A DNA stretch of 64,000 nt from Massariosphaeria phaeospora. Its lineage: Eukaryota; Ascomycota; Dothideomycetes; Pleosporales. The stretch lies in the NCBI GenBank assembly GCA_011032825.1, contig JAADJZ010000024.1, forward strand, positions 124,001-188,000, read 5' to 3'. The notes below the pieces were generated by a model, which had not been told where the DNA came from, ran no database searches, and saw only the letters and a list, made by a program, of their open reading frames with translations. Positions 33,770 to 44,969 of the stretch are shown here, in pieces (within the stretch, counting starts at the first letter, position 1; every line of letters starts with the position of its first letter). Position numbers and translations under genes: made by a program.

Positions 33770-34389
33770 TCAGTCCTCATACAGCTGCTGCGGCGCGGCC
33801 ATGCTCATCCTCAACTGCCTCTCCCTCTGTTTCGCCTGCAGCTCCAACGTCTCCACCGCATAACTAAGCCGCTGTTTCCTTTGCCGCAGCTGCTTGTACT
33901 TCATCTCCTGCTTGGCGTTGATAGCTTTTTTCGTGTCATCACTTCTTGCTTGACTGGTCCTGCTATTCGGACGAAACGCTGAGCCACTCGTGCTCTCCCC
34001 GCCCAGTCGGCCCTCGTTAAGATCGCATTTCGCAATGAGGGACTGCTCGCGCCGCTCGAGCTTGTCGAGGTAGTTGTTGACGCGCTGGAAGAGGCTCTCG
34101 ACTTCAGGCCGGATTTCGGAGAGGAGGGAGGATTGGGCGGCTTGGAGGTCCGGCTCGGAGATGATTTCGAAGTGCTGGGTTGTGTTAGTGAGGCGCAGAA
34201 AAATATTTGACCCGCGTATATTAGATGTACGCCAGGCTCGTTATTTTGGGCTCTTACTCGTGTAGTGTTGAGCACTTTGGACAGTCTCGGAAAGTCGTTG
34301 ACGCCTTCGCCGAGGATGTTTATGGAAGTGTCGAGGAGCTGCATGCTGCTCCGCAAGGAGGATACACACCCTTCCAGCGACGACGACAT
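33770..34389 (-). CDS. SPC19: DASH complex subunit Spc19
   Basis: Exons (minus): 34389..34258 and 34174..33770, giving 178 residues. The 83-bp intron (GTAAGA..CAG) joins NTTR to HFEIISEPDL. Spc19 is a structural subunit of the ten-protein DASH/Dam1 ring that couples kinetochores to spindle microtubules. The N-terminus MSSSLEGCVSSLRSSMQLLD and SINILGEGVNDFPRLSKVL is the strongly conserved Spc19 signature. Exon 2 holds ESLFQRVNNYLDKLERREQ and a C-terminal coiled coil (KQEMKYKQLRQRKQRLSYAV). Size and order match the family. The gene shares a 207-bp divergent promoter with the ATP synthase delta gene. Confidence 0.93.
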
Positions 34390-34596
34390 GATTCAGATTC
34401 GTTGTTGCTTGTGGAAGTCTACCAGTGCATATCGAGTGGTGTGTTTACCTGCGTTCGGGATGCGGGGCTAACTCGGTCTAGGCTAGTCCTTCGCGACGGA
34501 GAATGCCGCGCTTGGCAAAAGAACTTGGGCCTCACAACTCAACACCAGAGCTTGCGGCAGTCCAGCAATTGCATCCCCCCGCACACGCAGCCCATC
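34390..34596. promoter_or_regulatory. Compact bidirectional promoter SPC19 / ATP16
   Basis: Only 207 bp separate the two divergent ATG codons, so both promoters and 5' UTRs must lie here. No TATA box seen. Confidence 0.55.
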
Positions 34597-35319
34597 ATGA
34601 ACACCCTTCGCATTGCCAGATCCGCCCTCCGCGCCCGGCCCGCCGCCATTTGCCGCCCGCTCCAGCGAAGAGGCTATGCCGACGTAACCTCCGACAAGAT
34701 CAAGCTCTCCCTGGCTCTTCCTCACGAGGTACGCATTGCCCGCCGTCACGCCAGCAGTCTTGTGGCCTGCTCGCTCAAGGGAGACTCTGGAAAATATATT
34801 TGAAGCTAACCGATACGATGCGCAGTCTATCTACAAGTCGCAGGATGTGTACGTTTCCCGCTTGTCCGACCGGACCAGACCACGACGCGCCCTGGGTGGA
34901 TGCTAACGAGTCCTTGTGCAGCGTGCAGGTCAACCTTCCTGCGGAAACCGGCGAGATGGGTGTTTTGGCGAACCACGTTCCTTCCATCGAACAATTGAAG
35001 CCTGGTTTGGTCGAGATCATGGAGGAGAGCGGCGGCAGCAAGCAGTTTTTCCTGTCTGGTGGGTTCGCTGTCGTGCAGCCCGGCTCCCAGCTCAGCATCA
35101 ATGCCGTCGAGGGATACGCATTGGAGGATTTTAGCGCAGATGCTGTCAGGAACCAGATCACGGAGGCCCAGAAGATTGCCAGTGGAAGCGGCAGCGAGCA
35201 GGACATTGCCGAGGCCAAGATCGAGCTCGAGGTATGCGGCTTACTCTCTTCTCGATAGCGAAAAGATAGGCTGACAATATTAACAGGTCCTCGAGAGCCT
35301 ACAGGCGGCGTTGAAGTAA
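34597..35319 (+). CDS. ATP16: Mitochondrial F1 ATP synthase delta subunit
   Basis: Exons 34597..34728, 34826..34848, 34922..35231 and 35287..35319 give 165 residues, the normal length. One exon is only 23 bp and the last 33 bp, and all junctions are GT-AG. It forms part of the central stalk of F1, linking the gamma subunit to the c-ring (homologue of bacterial epsilon). N-terminal import signal MNTLRIARSALRARP with RRGYADV at the cleavage region. The mature protein has KIKLSLALPHESIYKSQDVV, then NLPAETGEMGVLANHVPSIE and a C-terminal helical hairpin ending LESLQAALK. Divergent from SPC19. Confidence 0.95.
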
Positions 35320-35682
35320 ACGTGTATAACTTCTTGGACGGTGCGTGGTGTGTATGGAATAGCTGCAGCAGGGTAGGTGCGGAGGGGATCTTTCCTTCCC
35401 TTGTCAAAATATAGAAGGTGCTCGTTGAGCCATGCAAAGACACTGCCCTCCCCGGTCATATCTTCTTTCTCGTTCTCATCACCTCACATTTGGACTGAGT
35501 GCACTCAATCCACCAGTAGCACTGCCGTTCACTTCTTACTTCATTCCTACGCATCACCTGTCTTATACTCTGCCTTATCCTATCACACTATCCTTGACGC
35601 GCAAGACGCCATCCTTTCAGCAGCACTAGTTTGACGCAGCACCAAACTCGATAACCTCATCATTCCCACGCTTGCTTGACAC
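35320..35682. other. Intergenic region, 363 bp
   Basis: 3' UTR of ATP16 and pyrimidine-rich leader of the next gene. Nothing else seen. Confidence 0.5.
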
Positions 35683-38600
35683 ATGCGGCACGGTTACCTG
35701 CCCAATCCCGTTCTTCGTCCAGCCCACACCGAGACCCGCGAGCTGGCCCACCAGTCATCAGTCCGCACCCGGATCTCTAGAGAGGATGTTTCGTCTATGA
35801 CAACACGATCTACGACGACACGAGCAACTGGCAAAGTAGGGTCGCCACAGCGGCCATCGTCCGAACGGAAAAGCCAGCGGCCATCTACTCTTCTGTTGCC
35901 GCAAGCGTCAAGCGACTTTCATGTAAGTCTTACACGGCCCAAGTCGCCGGCGTACCTCCAAGGGAAGAACCCTTATGGCCAGATCTTGGAGACTGGCGAC
36001 CACCCTCAGTATCATGTGCCCGAGATCCCAACAGTCGAGCCTCCATTCCAACGCGACAGCAGCATCGAAGGCCGGTCCATATATTGTCTTCACTTTAAAA
36101 CTCGGCCCGTCACCCCAGGACCAGAGCAGTTGACGTCCACGTCTTCTACTCAATTACCAATGTCGTCATCGAAACAGCCCCCTAAAGCCCTTTCGGTGCG
36201 GGATGCCACAAAGCTTTTTGAAGACAAAGTCGCTTCGAAGCGAACGCGTCCCGCTCCCCTTCCACGTGCTGGGTCGAGCTCTAGATCTCCTAGTGTTGGC
36301 TCGTATCTCTCTGGTTTACTGGCGGAGAGTCCACCTATCGAGACTGGGCCTCCCCAACCTTTCTTTCGACCAATGGATGTTTCGTATCCTTCTGTCGAAT
36401 ACTTGACCAAAATTCCCGCACCTGATATACGAGCCGTACCATTGCAAGAGCCAGAACAACGCACGACTATCGGGACTGAGAAGCCTGATGGACTCTTCTC
36501 TGAGGTACGTGTTACAATGGGACAACCTACGGAGCCTACCCACCAGGTTGTTTCTGATGATTCTGTGAGACGTTAGTATACCCCGAAACCTTTGACCGCT
36601 GCTGAACTGGATCAAACAGCACCGGTCAACCTTAAACGGCCCGTCGAAGACCAGTGTACGGAATCTAATCGCAAAGTTCGAAGGGGCTCGTCATGGAAAC
36701 ATTCCCCCGATGCCTCTCAAGCTACCAAACACGCCCTACAAACCTCGACCCACAGCGCCCCAGTAGAGTACGGTCGCAAGCAGGCTAGGGGCCAAGCTGC
36801 ACAGTCAACTACTACCAAGGCCTCCGTGTCCACGCCATTGTACCGCGGTATCCTGACCTATCAACGCGACATTGTGGAGCAGACCAACGAAATCGTCGCA
36901 ACGAATTTCGGTCATGATGGTTCGAGCTCAGATTTTGGCAATCAAGAAAGTTGCTACTCTGACGAAGTTCCGGATCATGTGGACTGGCGTGGTGCATATG
37001 GACGGCGCAACACGCAGGACTTTGGTTTCCCTGGTGCACACATCAAGCCTCGTGGAACCTTTCGGACCTACCAGCCATTGCAAGAACCCGGTGACTGGGC
37101 TAAACGAGCATGCGGCCATTTTTCGAGAATCTCGTCAAGTGAGTCTCAACAGGACGTAGCTGGGCGCCCTTGTCGACAGTGCTTAATGAAGATATCACCA
37201 CCACAGAAAGAAGGTTCAAAATATAAAGGCTCGCGAAAGACTGTCACAACAGAATCTTCAACCGGTAGTCCTTCCACACATAAAAAGAGTGCCGATGTTC
37301 ATGGCTCGCCGAGACGTCGTTACCAACATTTTGAATCTGTGCCATCCAACCAATGCGGAGATACTTTCGCGAAAGATCTTGGCCACGTCATTGATGCAAT
37401 TCTCGATGAGCATACGAAAACACTGCAAACTGTCATCAATAATATCAACTTCACTCAGCCAAGCCTTGTACAGCTCCGGAAGGTCTCGGACGATCTTATA
37501 CAACAATGCCAGACCGGCGGCATGTGTCCCAACCCTTGCGCCCTGAAGGCGTGTTCACCGACGTGTCAGACTCGTCCACCAACTGCTGGTGAAAGGTGCT
37601 CATACATTCCACCTAAAGCTGTGGAAAAGTTGAACGTTGGGAGGCCGGGACAAGTGGGACCAAACATGAACGACTCGCGGTCCAGCCTGAGGGCGAGCAC
37701 GAAGTCCGTGGCAGAACTACTTGATCTGGTTAACTCTGCTGCTGATGACCTTGGCGTCGACCTGGCCATAAGGCCATCAAGACGAGACGACGAGAAGTTT
37801 CGGCAAGCCCCCGAGGAAAGAGCTCCTAGGCAACCGGTGAATTTGCATCCTAGCAATCCTCTCAAAACTGTATAGGAAACTATCGAGGAAGAACCGTTCA
37901 TTGACGATACATGGCTCCAAGAAACTCGCAAACAGCTGACCAATTTATCCAAGGCGCGCAATGTTATGCTAGATGAGCTCGACTCCATCGCCAAGGACCT
38001 GGGGGTCCAGCTCCAAGAACGCCGAATTTCCGAGTCACGGTTCGATCCCGCTAGACAGGTCCTCGACAAAAACAACACAGGTAGGTCAAGGAAATATACG
38101 CCCCAACGGAACAGATCCATTGACTCTGCCATGGAGAAGTTGCCAAAGATTCTTGCACAGCAGGTTGACACAGCGCGGTTGATTCGTGTTCTTGCTCACA
38201 TCCAGACCCGGACTTCAGCTTTGACGCATGGCTTGCGAGGCCTCGAAGAGGTACCGCCAGGAGACATACAGCAATGGCTTGAAGTCGCACGATTAGAGCT
38301 ACCTACCGCGCTCGACGCTATTACCACGGTGCTTGAGACTTTGCCTGCCGTGGAGTGTGGAACGCCGTTGAAACAGGACAAGGATGCCCCTGAGGATGGT
38401 TACTATCAAGAGTGTGTAGAGCTCAGCGAAGAGTTCGATTACGAGGACTACATTGAGTCACCACCTCAGCAAAGCAAAATGTACACAGGACCGGTCCTTC
38501 ACCTTCAGGACCGCATTGCAGACCATGAACGCCGCTTAAGCAGAGAGTTAGCTCCTATAATTTCATCATCTTTGCTGCGACGTCCAGAGCCAACTCGACA

Positions 38601-41600
38601 TGTTCGCACCTCTTCTGAGCGTATTACGTATAAGCCTGTCGTCATGAGAAAGGCCGAGGCAGAGGTCCGAGAGGAAGTTGATTCTCCTGTCATTGAGCGT
38701 ACAACTATGCAACAAAGGACATCTAGTGCAACTCGACGGTCCGCTGAACAGTCCGTACGTTTCCCTTTATCCGCCGCGCTAGCTCGAGACGAACCAGAAG
38801 AGCAGCCAGTTGAGCATCAGCTCGCCTGTAATGCAACCAGAGAAGACACTCACTCAACGTCTCGGACATTGCCCGATCTTCGAGCTTCGTCAGACGTCAT
38901 GTCAAAGCTTCCAACAAAGCAAAGGACGTCTGTGGCGCGATCGCCTCTCTCTCTTGAGCGGTTCTCAACGCCCCCAGAAGAGGATATCCCCGGAGAAGGT
39001 AGAGAGTACATCTCGCGGCGGTCCGCACGACGAAGGACTTCGTCTATGCAAACAGATACCTTTCCGGTAGAGAAACCTCCGCTAGCACTAGCGCGATCTC
39101 CGTCGCCTGAGCGCAGAGTTGCGGCGACAGAAAAGTCGATAATCACCCCTCCCCGAGGGCAGTCGACTTACAAAGTAATAGAGCGACAAGAAGCTGAAGT
39201 CAAGGATGGTCTTGAAACATTGCGGGGCCCAGGTAATCCGACGTGTACTACAACGGGCCATAGCTCCTCAAGGGAACCTCGAGAGTCCATGACCATGGAT
39301 CACACGTTGTATTGCACGGCTTCGAGGACACCGACCGTTGATGTTGTTGAGCCAGAAGACCTGCCTCGAGCTACGACACTGCGAACTGGGACTGGGTTTT
39401 CCACCTCCTATAGTGAACCCCAGGAGTTTGTGTATTTACAGCACAGTATTGCTGCAAGGCGACCGACAGTGGATTCTGCTGAACCGAAAGTAGCGAGGCG
39501 GGCTACGACATTGCGAACTGTTACCGGGCTCACTACTTCTTTCAGTGAACCTCATGAGTATTCTGCAATGGATGATATGCAGGATCGTACAGCTCCGAGG
39601 CTAGCTAGGTCAAACGGGGTGGAATCGGAGCTTCCACGACGCGATTCGACGACACGTACCACCACGGGATTCACTAACTTTACCATCTCGTCCAGCGAAC
39701 CCGATTCCGTGGTGGATATGCAGCATCAAACAGCTTCGCACCGGCCCACTCTATCCAGGCCTACTACACCTACCGAATCTACTACTCCAGTAACGCAAAG
39801 CAGCCAGGAAACTACTCGGCTCGAAGATCCTTCGCCTTCAGAGTCTGTGCCAGAAATAGAGAAGCTGCCTCCGGTCGACGAGACTGAGTTCTTTCCGGGT
39901 CTAGAAGACTCTCCTTCCATCGTTCAATCAGGTGCCACAACCCCAGGCAGTACAGAGACTCAAGTGAGAATACCCGCTTCTCGGAGGCCAGCACTCCCCT
40001 CAAACGAATCAGCATGGTCAACTGAAGCCGTCGAGAATGCTTCACTAGCCGACGACGTTCAAGATGCCATTACCCCCTTTGACAGGCCACCTTCTCTCAT
40101 TCGTGCGCCGACGACTATATCGAGTAAAGACACAAATATCTACGGACAGCCCACAAGACTTTCTCCGCAGTCGCCTATCCAAGAGCTTTTAGTCTCGGCG
40201 CCCGCCTCAAGACAAACTGCAACGTCTTCATCACCACCTGCCCTCTCCGAACCTGTAATGGGATCGTTGAGCCAAGCACCTGCAAGTGAAGACTACCTTT
40301 TTGGTTTTGTACCTGTTAACAGAATGGCAAGAGGTGATATCGAGCCTGAGCCGGAGGTCGCAAAGGAAGCACCTGCCAACAAACCCGTTTCCGAATCTAT
40401 TACTTCACCGTCTATCAAAAAGCGTTCGACACGGATATCGACTCGGAGTTCCACTTTGGACTTGCCCGAGCGATTCCTGTTGGGGGACCGGCGTCTGAAA
40501 ACTTTGGTTGGCTCTAGGTCTTTGGGTTCACACCCAACTCCCTCATCAACCTTGCAGAAGAGTTTTGGTGATCCACGACATGAACCCTCTGTCAATCCTG
40601 GACCGACTATTCGAGCGGAGCCCCTACCCCTAGAGCCGGCGCCCTCTCGCCCACTAACGCACACTATATCTAGACGAGCAACACGTGGGATAACTTTGGT
40701 GGAGCCCCAAATGAGAGACAACCTCGAGACTGTGGCTGAGATCCCCAATAAACCTTCTCGAGTCGCTACAATCCCACCGGTGAGCTTGGTTCGGAGGTCA
40801 TTCGAAAATCCGGACCGGTCTGAGCCGCCACAAGAGCCAATTGATTCAGTTGTGCTAGATTCCTACCATGACTCGGTTCTTGATGACTTGCTTGCTATAA
40901 TGGATACAATTCCACGAAGATCAACTCGCGCCCTCAAGCGTCAGACAGCTTCTGATGGATGTTCTTCCGCTGTGGACCGTTCGGTGCAACATGAGCCGAC
41001 TACACTCCCGACTTCGACAACTCACGAGGGACAGCCAACGCTTCTTCAGTATACGACTCAAGTTGCGCCACGAGTTCATTTGGGTACGGATACATATCAG
41101 CAGATCGCAGAACGACAACCAGCGGCTGCCAGTGAGGAGGTTCCCGAGCAAGAACCAGGGCGAGTGACGACATCTCCCACAGCACATCTCTCACGAGAGC
41201 CTGACTCGCTAGCACCCGATGAAGCTACTGACGCTGTGTATGATGAGGCTTTACGCGAGCTTCGAAAGAACAGGAAAATCAGGGTGGTTGGTGAGCCTCC
41301 GGAGACGGGATCGGATCGTCCCCATAGAAAACATGAAATGAACTCTGTCCCTGAGATCGACCGTGTTCTTCCTTCGGTACTTACAGTCCCCTCCATACCT
41401 AGAGAAAGGAAAATGAGTTCGGCTCCTGGCATCATGGCACCACCCGTTCAGGCCGTATCTACCCTTCCTCCGGAGAAGAGCTTGGCACCTACTACGCGGC
41501 CAGCAAAGCGGCGAAAAATTGTGAACTTTCCTCCTAGTCAACAGGATCCCCCAGCGCCAGAATATCCCGTCCGCGATACTCCGGCGTGGACCAAGCCTGA

Positions 41601-42893
41601 TACGCATACACCACCGCCAAGGCCGAAGGCTCAGACTCTACCGAAGCCAAAAAAGAGACGGGGCATTTTCAAATGGGTGGAGAGAAACAAGGGTCCTCGA
41701 CCAGCATCTCAACCAGCCGGATCTAAGCACCGCGATTTTGGGCCTCCAGTGCAATCCCCTGAGCCCTTCGGCATGACATTGAAGATAGCTTCCTTTCGAT
41801 TCGCGGCATCAGGTAAGTCGTATCCAACAATCGGATTTTGGAAATATCACTGAGGTTAGCAAAGCACTGGCACCAGAGTATCAATCCATGGTTGAATATG
41901 TCCCTAGGGGAACACCACAAGGGACGAGAGAACACCCGAGTACACCAAGACGTAATCCCACTTACCCTAACGGCAGGACAGCTCCGATGAAAAGAGACGA
42001 TTATTACCCACCAGGAAACGCTCTAGACTCCGCGCGAAAAGAGGATTACTACGCCAGACTCCCGCCTCTTATCCCTCGATTTCCGCTTGAAGGGGAGAAA
42101 CAATCGCAAAGGCATCTGGTGCCGGTTGGAAAAGATGCATATCGGCAACCAACCTCAGTCCGAAGAGATTCCACTCGCGCAGTGAAGCACGTATGTTCAG
42201 CCCCTCGTCTAGCTCCGCCAAGGATTAGACCGGATCACGCCCCTCACGACCAAGCCGATCCGAGTTGCCTTCTTAGCGAAGACCCGGAGGCCGTATGTCA
42301 TCAAGTCCAAACAGGACAGAGCTTTCGTGACCAAGCGACGACCACTAGTGGGTCTAAAACGTTTCTGCCTCTACGTGGACCACAGGTTGTTGCCAAGGAA
42401 CCCGTTCGCTCGTGCCCGGTCTTGCAGGAACAGACATTTACAATGCCTGCCAGGAGAGACATTGTTGATAGACCGCAAGCGAAGAGAAAGACAGACAGTG
42501 GCCGAACCAGGAGCAGGCAAGTGTCGGAGGCGCGGGGCGAATTGTCTCCAGCTGCGCAAGAGCAACACAAGACCCGCAAACCAAAATCCGCCACGCCACG
42601 AGCAAGTTCAGCTCGCAGACCGCCAACCTCGAGTCCAGCTCGCCGACGATCTCCTTTACAAACGGCCGTCTTACGGACGTACAGCCTTCACGATACCCCA
42701 AGCCGAACGTCCTCCCCAGCAAACGACCCCCCTCAACTCCCCACAGGCCCCACAGCCTGCTCGCGCAGACCATCCCCCGCGCTCGCCAGACAACGCTGCA
42801 GATCTTCGTCCCAGAGATGGGGAGACTCCGGCCACCCGGCTGCCTCGCAGAGACCGAGTCCAACCGCCCCTGCAAGGATACCAACATTCTCGT

Positions 42894-42927
<34 letters not shown>

Positions 42928-43324
42928 CGAAACAACTACCAGGGGCGCGCTATCAACAGTCAAGACTTCCTCGGCGGCCGAAAGAACGCGGAGCTCAGGA
43001 GAGGCCGAAGCAGGACGGGAGCCTAAGTCGGGCGTGGGGTTGGCAGATGCGAGATGGCGCCCGCGCCGCACGGAATCCGCTACGAGGTCGGCGGACGTGG
43101 GGATGAAGATTGGGGGGATGGGAGTGGGGTCGCGATATTCGGCGGATACGCCGCCGCCGAGAGCAGGTGCAGGTGTAGGACCGCGCCACACGACGGTACT
43201 TGCACAGCAGCGAGGGGGAGAGCGAGCCACGTCGCTTCCGCCGACACCCCGAGGGGCAGCTCGCAGACTCCGAACATGTATGTCCAGCCTCTCCCAAGTT
43301 AAAGTGAATCTCTTCGTTGTCTAA
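35683..43324 (+). CDS. Very large, low-complexity, probably disordered protein of unknown function
   Basis: Four long open stretches are in register and most simply form one gene of about 2,490-2,500 residues. Proposed exons: 35683..36504, 36577 to 41812 (interrupted by a stop at 37873..37875), and 41877..43324. Intron 36505..36576 (GTACGT..TAG) and intron 41813..41876 (GTAAGT..CAG) are convincing. The TAG at 37873 lies at the end of a possible 39-nt intron (37837..37875, GTGAAT..TAG), too short for comfort. Alternatively it is a true nonsense codon. The sequence is rich in S/T/P/R/E with no recognised domain. It contains two related segments, LDLVNSAADDLGVDL (near 37720) and LDELDSIAKDLGVQL (near 37975), and three degenerate copies of a roughly 45-residue repeat at about 39300..39735. 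Basic patches (KKRRGIFKWVERNKG) could be nuclear signals. It could also be two or three adjacent genes. Confidence 0.55.
39300..39735 (+). repeat. Three degenerate copies of a ~45-residue protein repeat
   Basis: Inside the giant ORF. Shared landmarks per copy are an RxPTVD-like start, an RRATTLRTxTGxTTSxSEP core and a DMQ/YLQH end. Spacing is about 130-140 bp. Copies are clear at the protein level and weaker at the DNA level. Confidence 0.7.
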
Positions 43325-44370
43325 TCTTTGTTTTGTGCAGAATTTCGGGTTTGGGTTGGGTGTCGAGATCGCTTGTTGGGTTGGCGAGCAGGTTAAAGGC
43401 GCCCGGTGCGGGTTGTTTCGGGTTGGTACGGTATACTGGCTGGGTGGGATGCGGGAAGGGTGGCTGGGTACCTGTTCAGAGTTGTATGGCGGGGGTTTAG
43501 CCAATTCAACTCAGCTCAGCTCATCGGTCTGACGTGTGTGGTCATGGAATCGCAGACACGGGGGGAGTTTAAAAGGGACTGCGTTGAGTAATGTTATCCA
43601 ACTGGAGCGCCTGAACTGAGCCGAGCCGACCTTCCGACTTCAATATCAGATCCACCGCCTGCCAGCCGTGCAATGCAATGCATGATATCACACACATCCC
43701 ATGAACGAAAAGGCGGGTTCGGACAACAGGCAGCAGGGCCGTATGGAATGGGATGGAATGAGATGGGATGTTCGAGGAAACAAAGACGACCAAGGACGCG
43801 GAAGCGTGCAGAGTCCGCGGGGAAAAGGCCTAGCTGACTGAGGTCTTTGGGCGGAACGCTGGGTTGGGGGGTGGATGGTGAGGTGAGGTGGGCAAAGGAA
43901 TGGGTGGGGTAGGAAGGAGAGTAGGGAGAAGGGAGGAGGCTGGCTTGAGATGGGTGGGGTGTAGTAGTGTGGTGTAGTGTGGTGTTGTGTAGTGTAGTGC
44001 GTCTTCGTGCGTCAGTGGTAGTATAACTATTGCGATTGCGATTCCTAGAAGCTGGGTTTTATGTATCAATCACTGAATTAATCAATCTATGAATCTCTTT
44101 TCCTAGCTGATCCAACAGGTATTAGAGGCGGGCGGTTTGATTGCGTATTCATTCATTTACTTTGTTGACTTGCTTGATTACTCACTTGCTACTCTGTTTA
44201 CTTTCCAACTTACTGTTTGTGGGACTTGGGAAATAAATGATGAAGAAATAGGGAAGGGCGTCGAAGAGAAAGGGGATGGGGGAGGAAGTGTGTGCGTAGG
44301 GCGAGGGTTGATGTATGTGTTGTATTGTATTGTATTAGATTTTGTTGACGGATTAGTTGTAGTTTTGCGG

Positions 44371-44391
44371 TACGGTGCGGTGCGGTGCGGT
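44371..44391. repeat. Pentanucleotide microsatellite (TGCGG)n
   Basis: One TACGG followed by three TGCGG units. Confidence 0.8.
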
Positions 44392-44925
44392 AGAGAGGTA
44401 GGAGAAGATAGAGAAGGATATAGAGAGGAAGATAGATAGAAAAGAAAGAAGATTAGCGAAGCTAAACTAAGAACATCCCAAAACTCCAAAACCGCAACAA
44501 CGTAGACCCGCGAGGACGTAAGCGCAGTAATAGAGCACTACATACAGGTCGCAGCACAAAAGCAGAATTACGTTTTAAAGTATTGAAAGACAAAGAGAAA
44601 GCAAAGCAGAGAATTTAGGACAGAGCAATAGATTAGTCCTGCTTACTTGCCTATCTGCCTTTCTTCTCTCTTTTGCACACGATATTTAGTAGACTAGCTA
44701 CGTAAATCTTATAATTGCAAGTATAGAGAAAGAAGAGATAAATAGGAGTTTACTTTTCTTTACTTCAACTGAACTGTAGCGCAAGTCACGCAATGCTTTA
44801 TGCTTATGCTTAGCGGATACGCTGAGTATTTTGTGACAATAGTGATATTAATGCAATGACTGTGTTGTTTAGTACGGAGAGAGAAAGTTGCATAGGAGAA
44901 AAGAGAGGAGGAATGTACTAAGATG

Positions 44926-44930
<5 letters not shown>

Positions 44931-44965
<35 letters not shown>
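44931..44965. repeat. (GA)n microsatellite
   Basis: About 17 GA/AG units, with one AAA interruption near the left end. Confidence 0.9.

Positions 44966-44969
<4 letters not shown>

Noticed and set aside
41813..41859. TTAG acceptor at 41859 in the giant gene
   Set aside because: Puts exon 3 out of the long frame. The CAG at 41876 keeps it.
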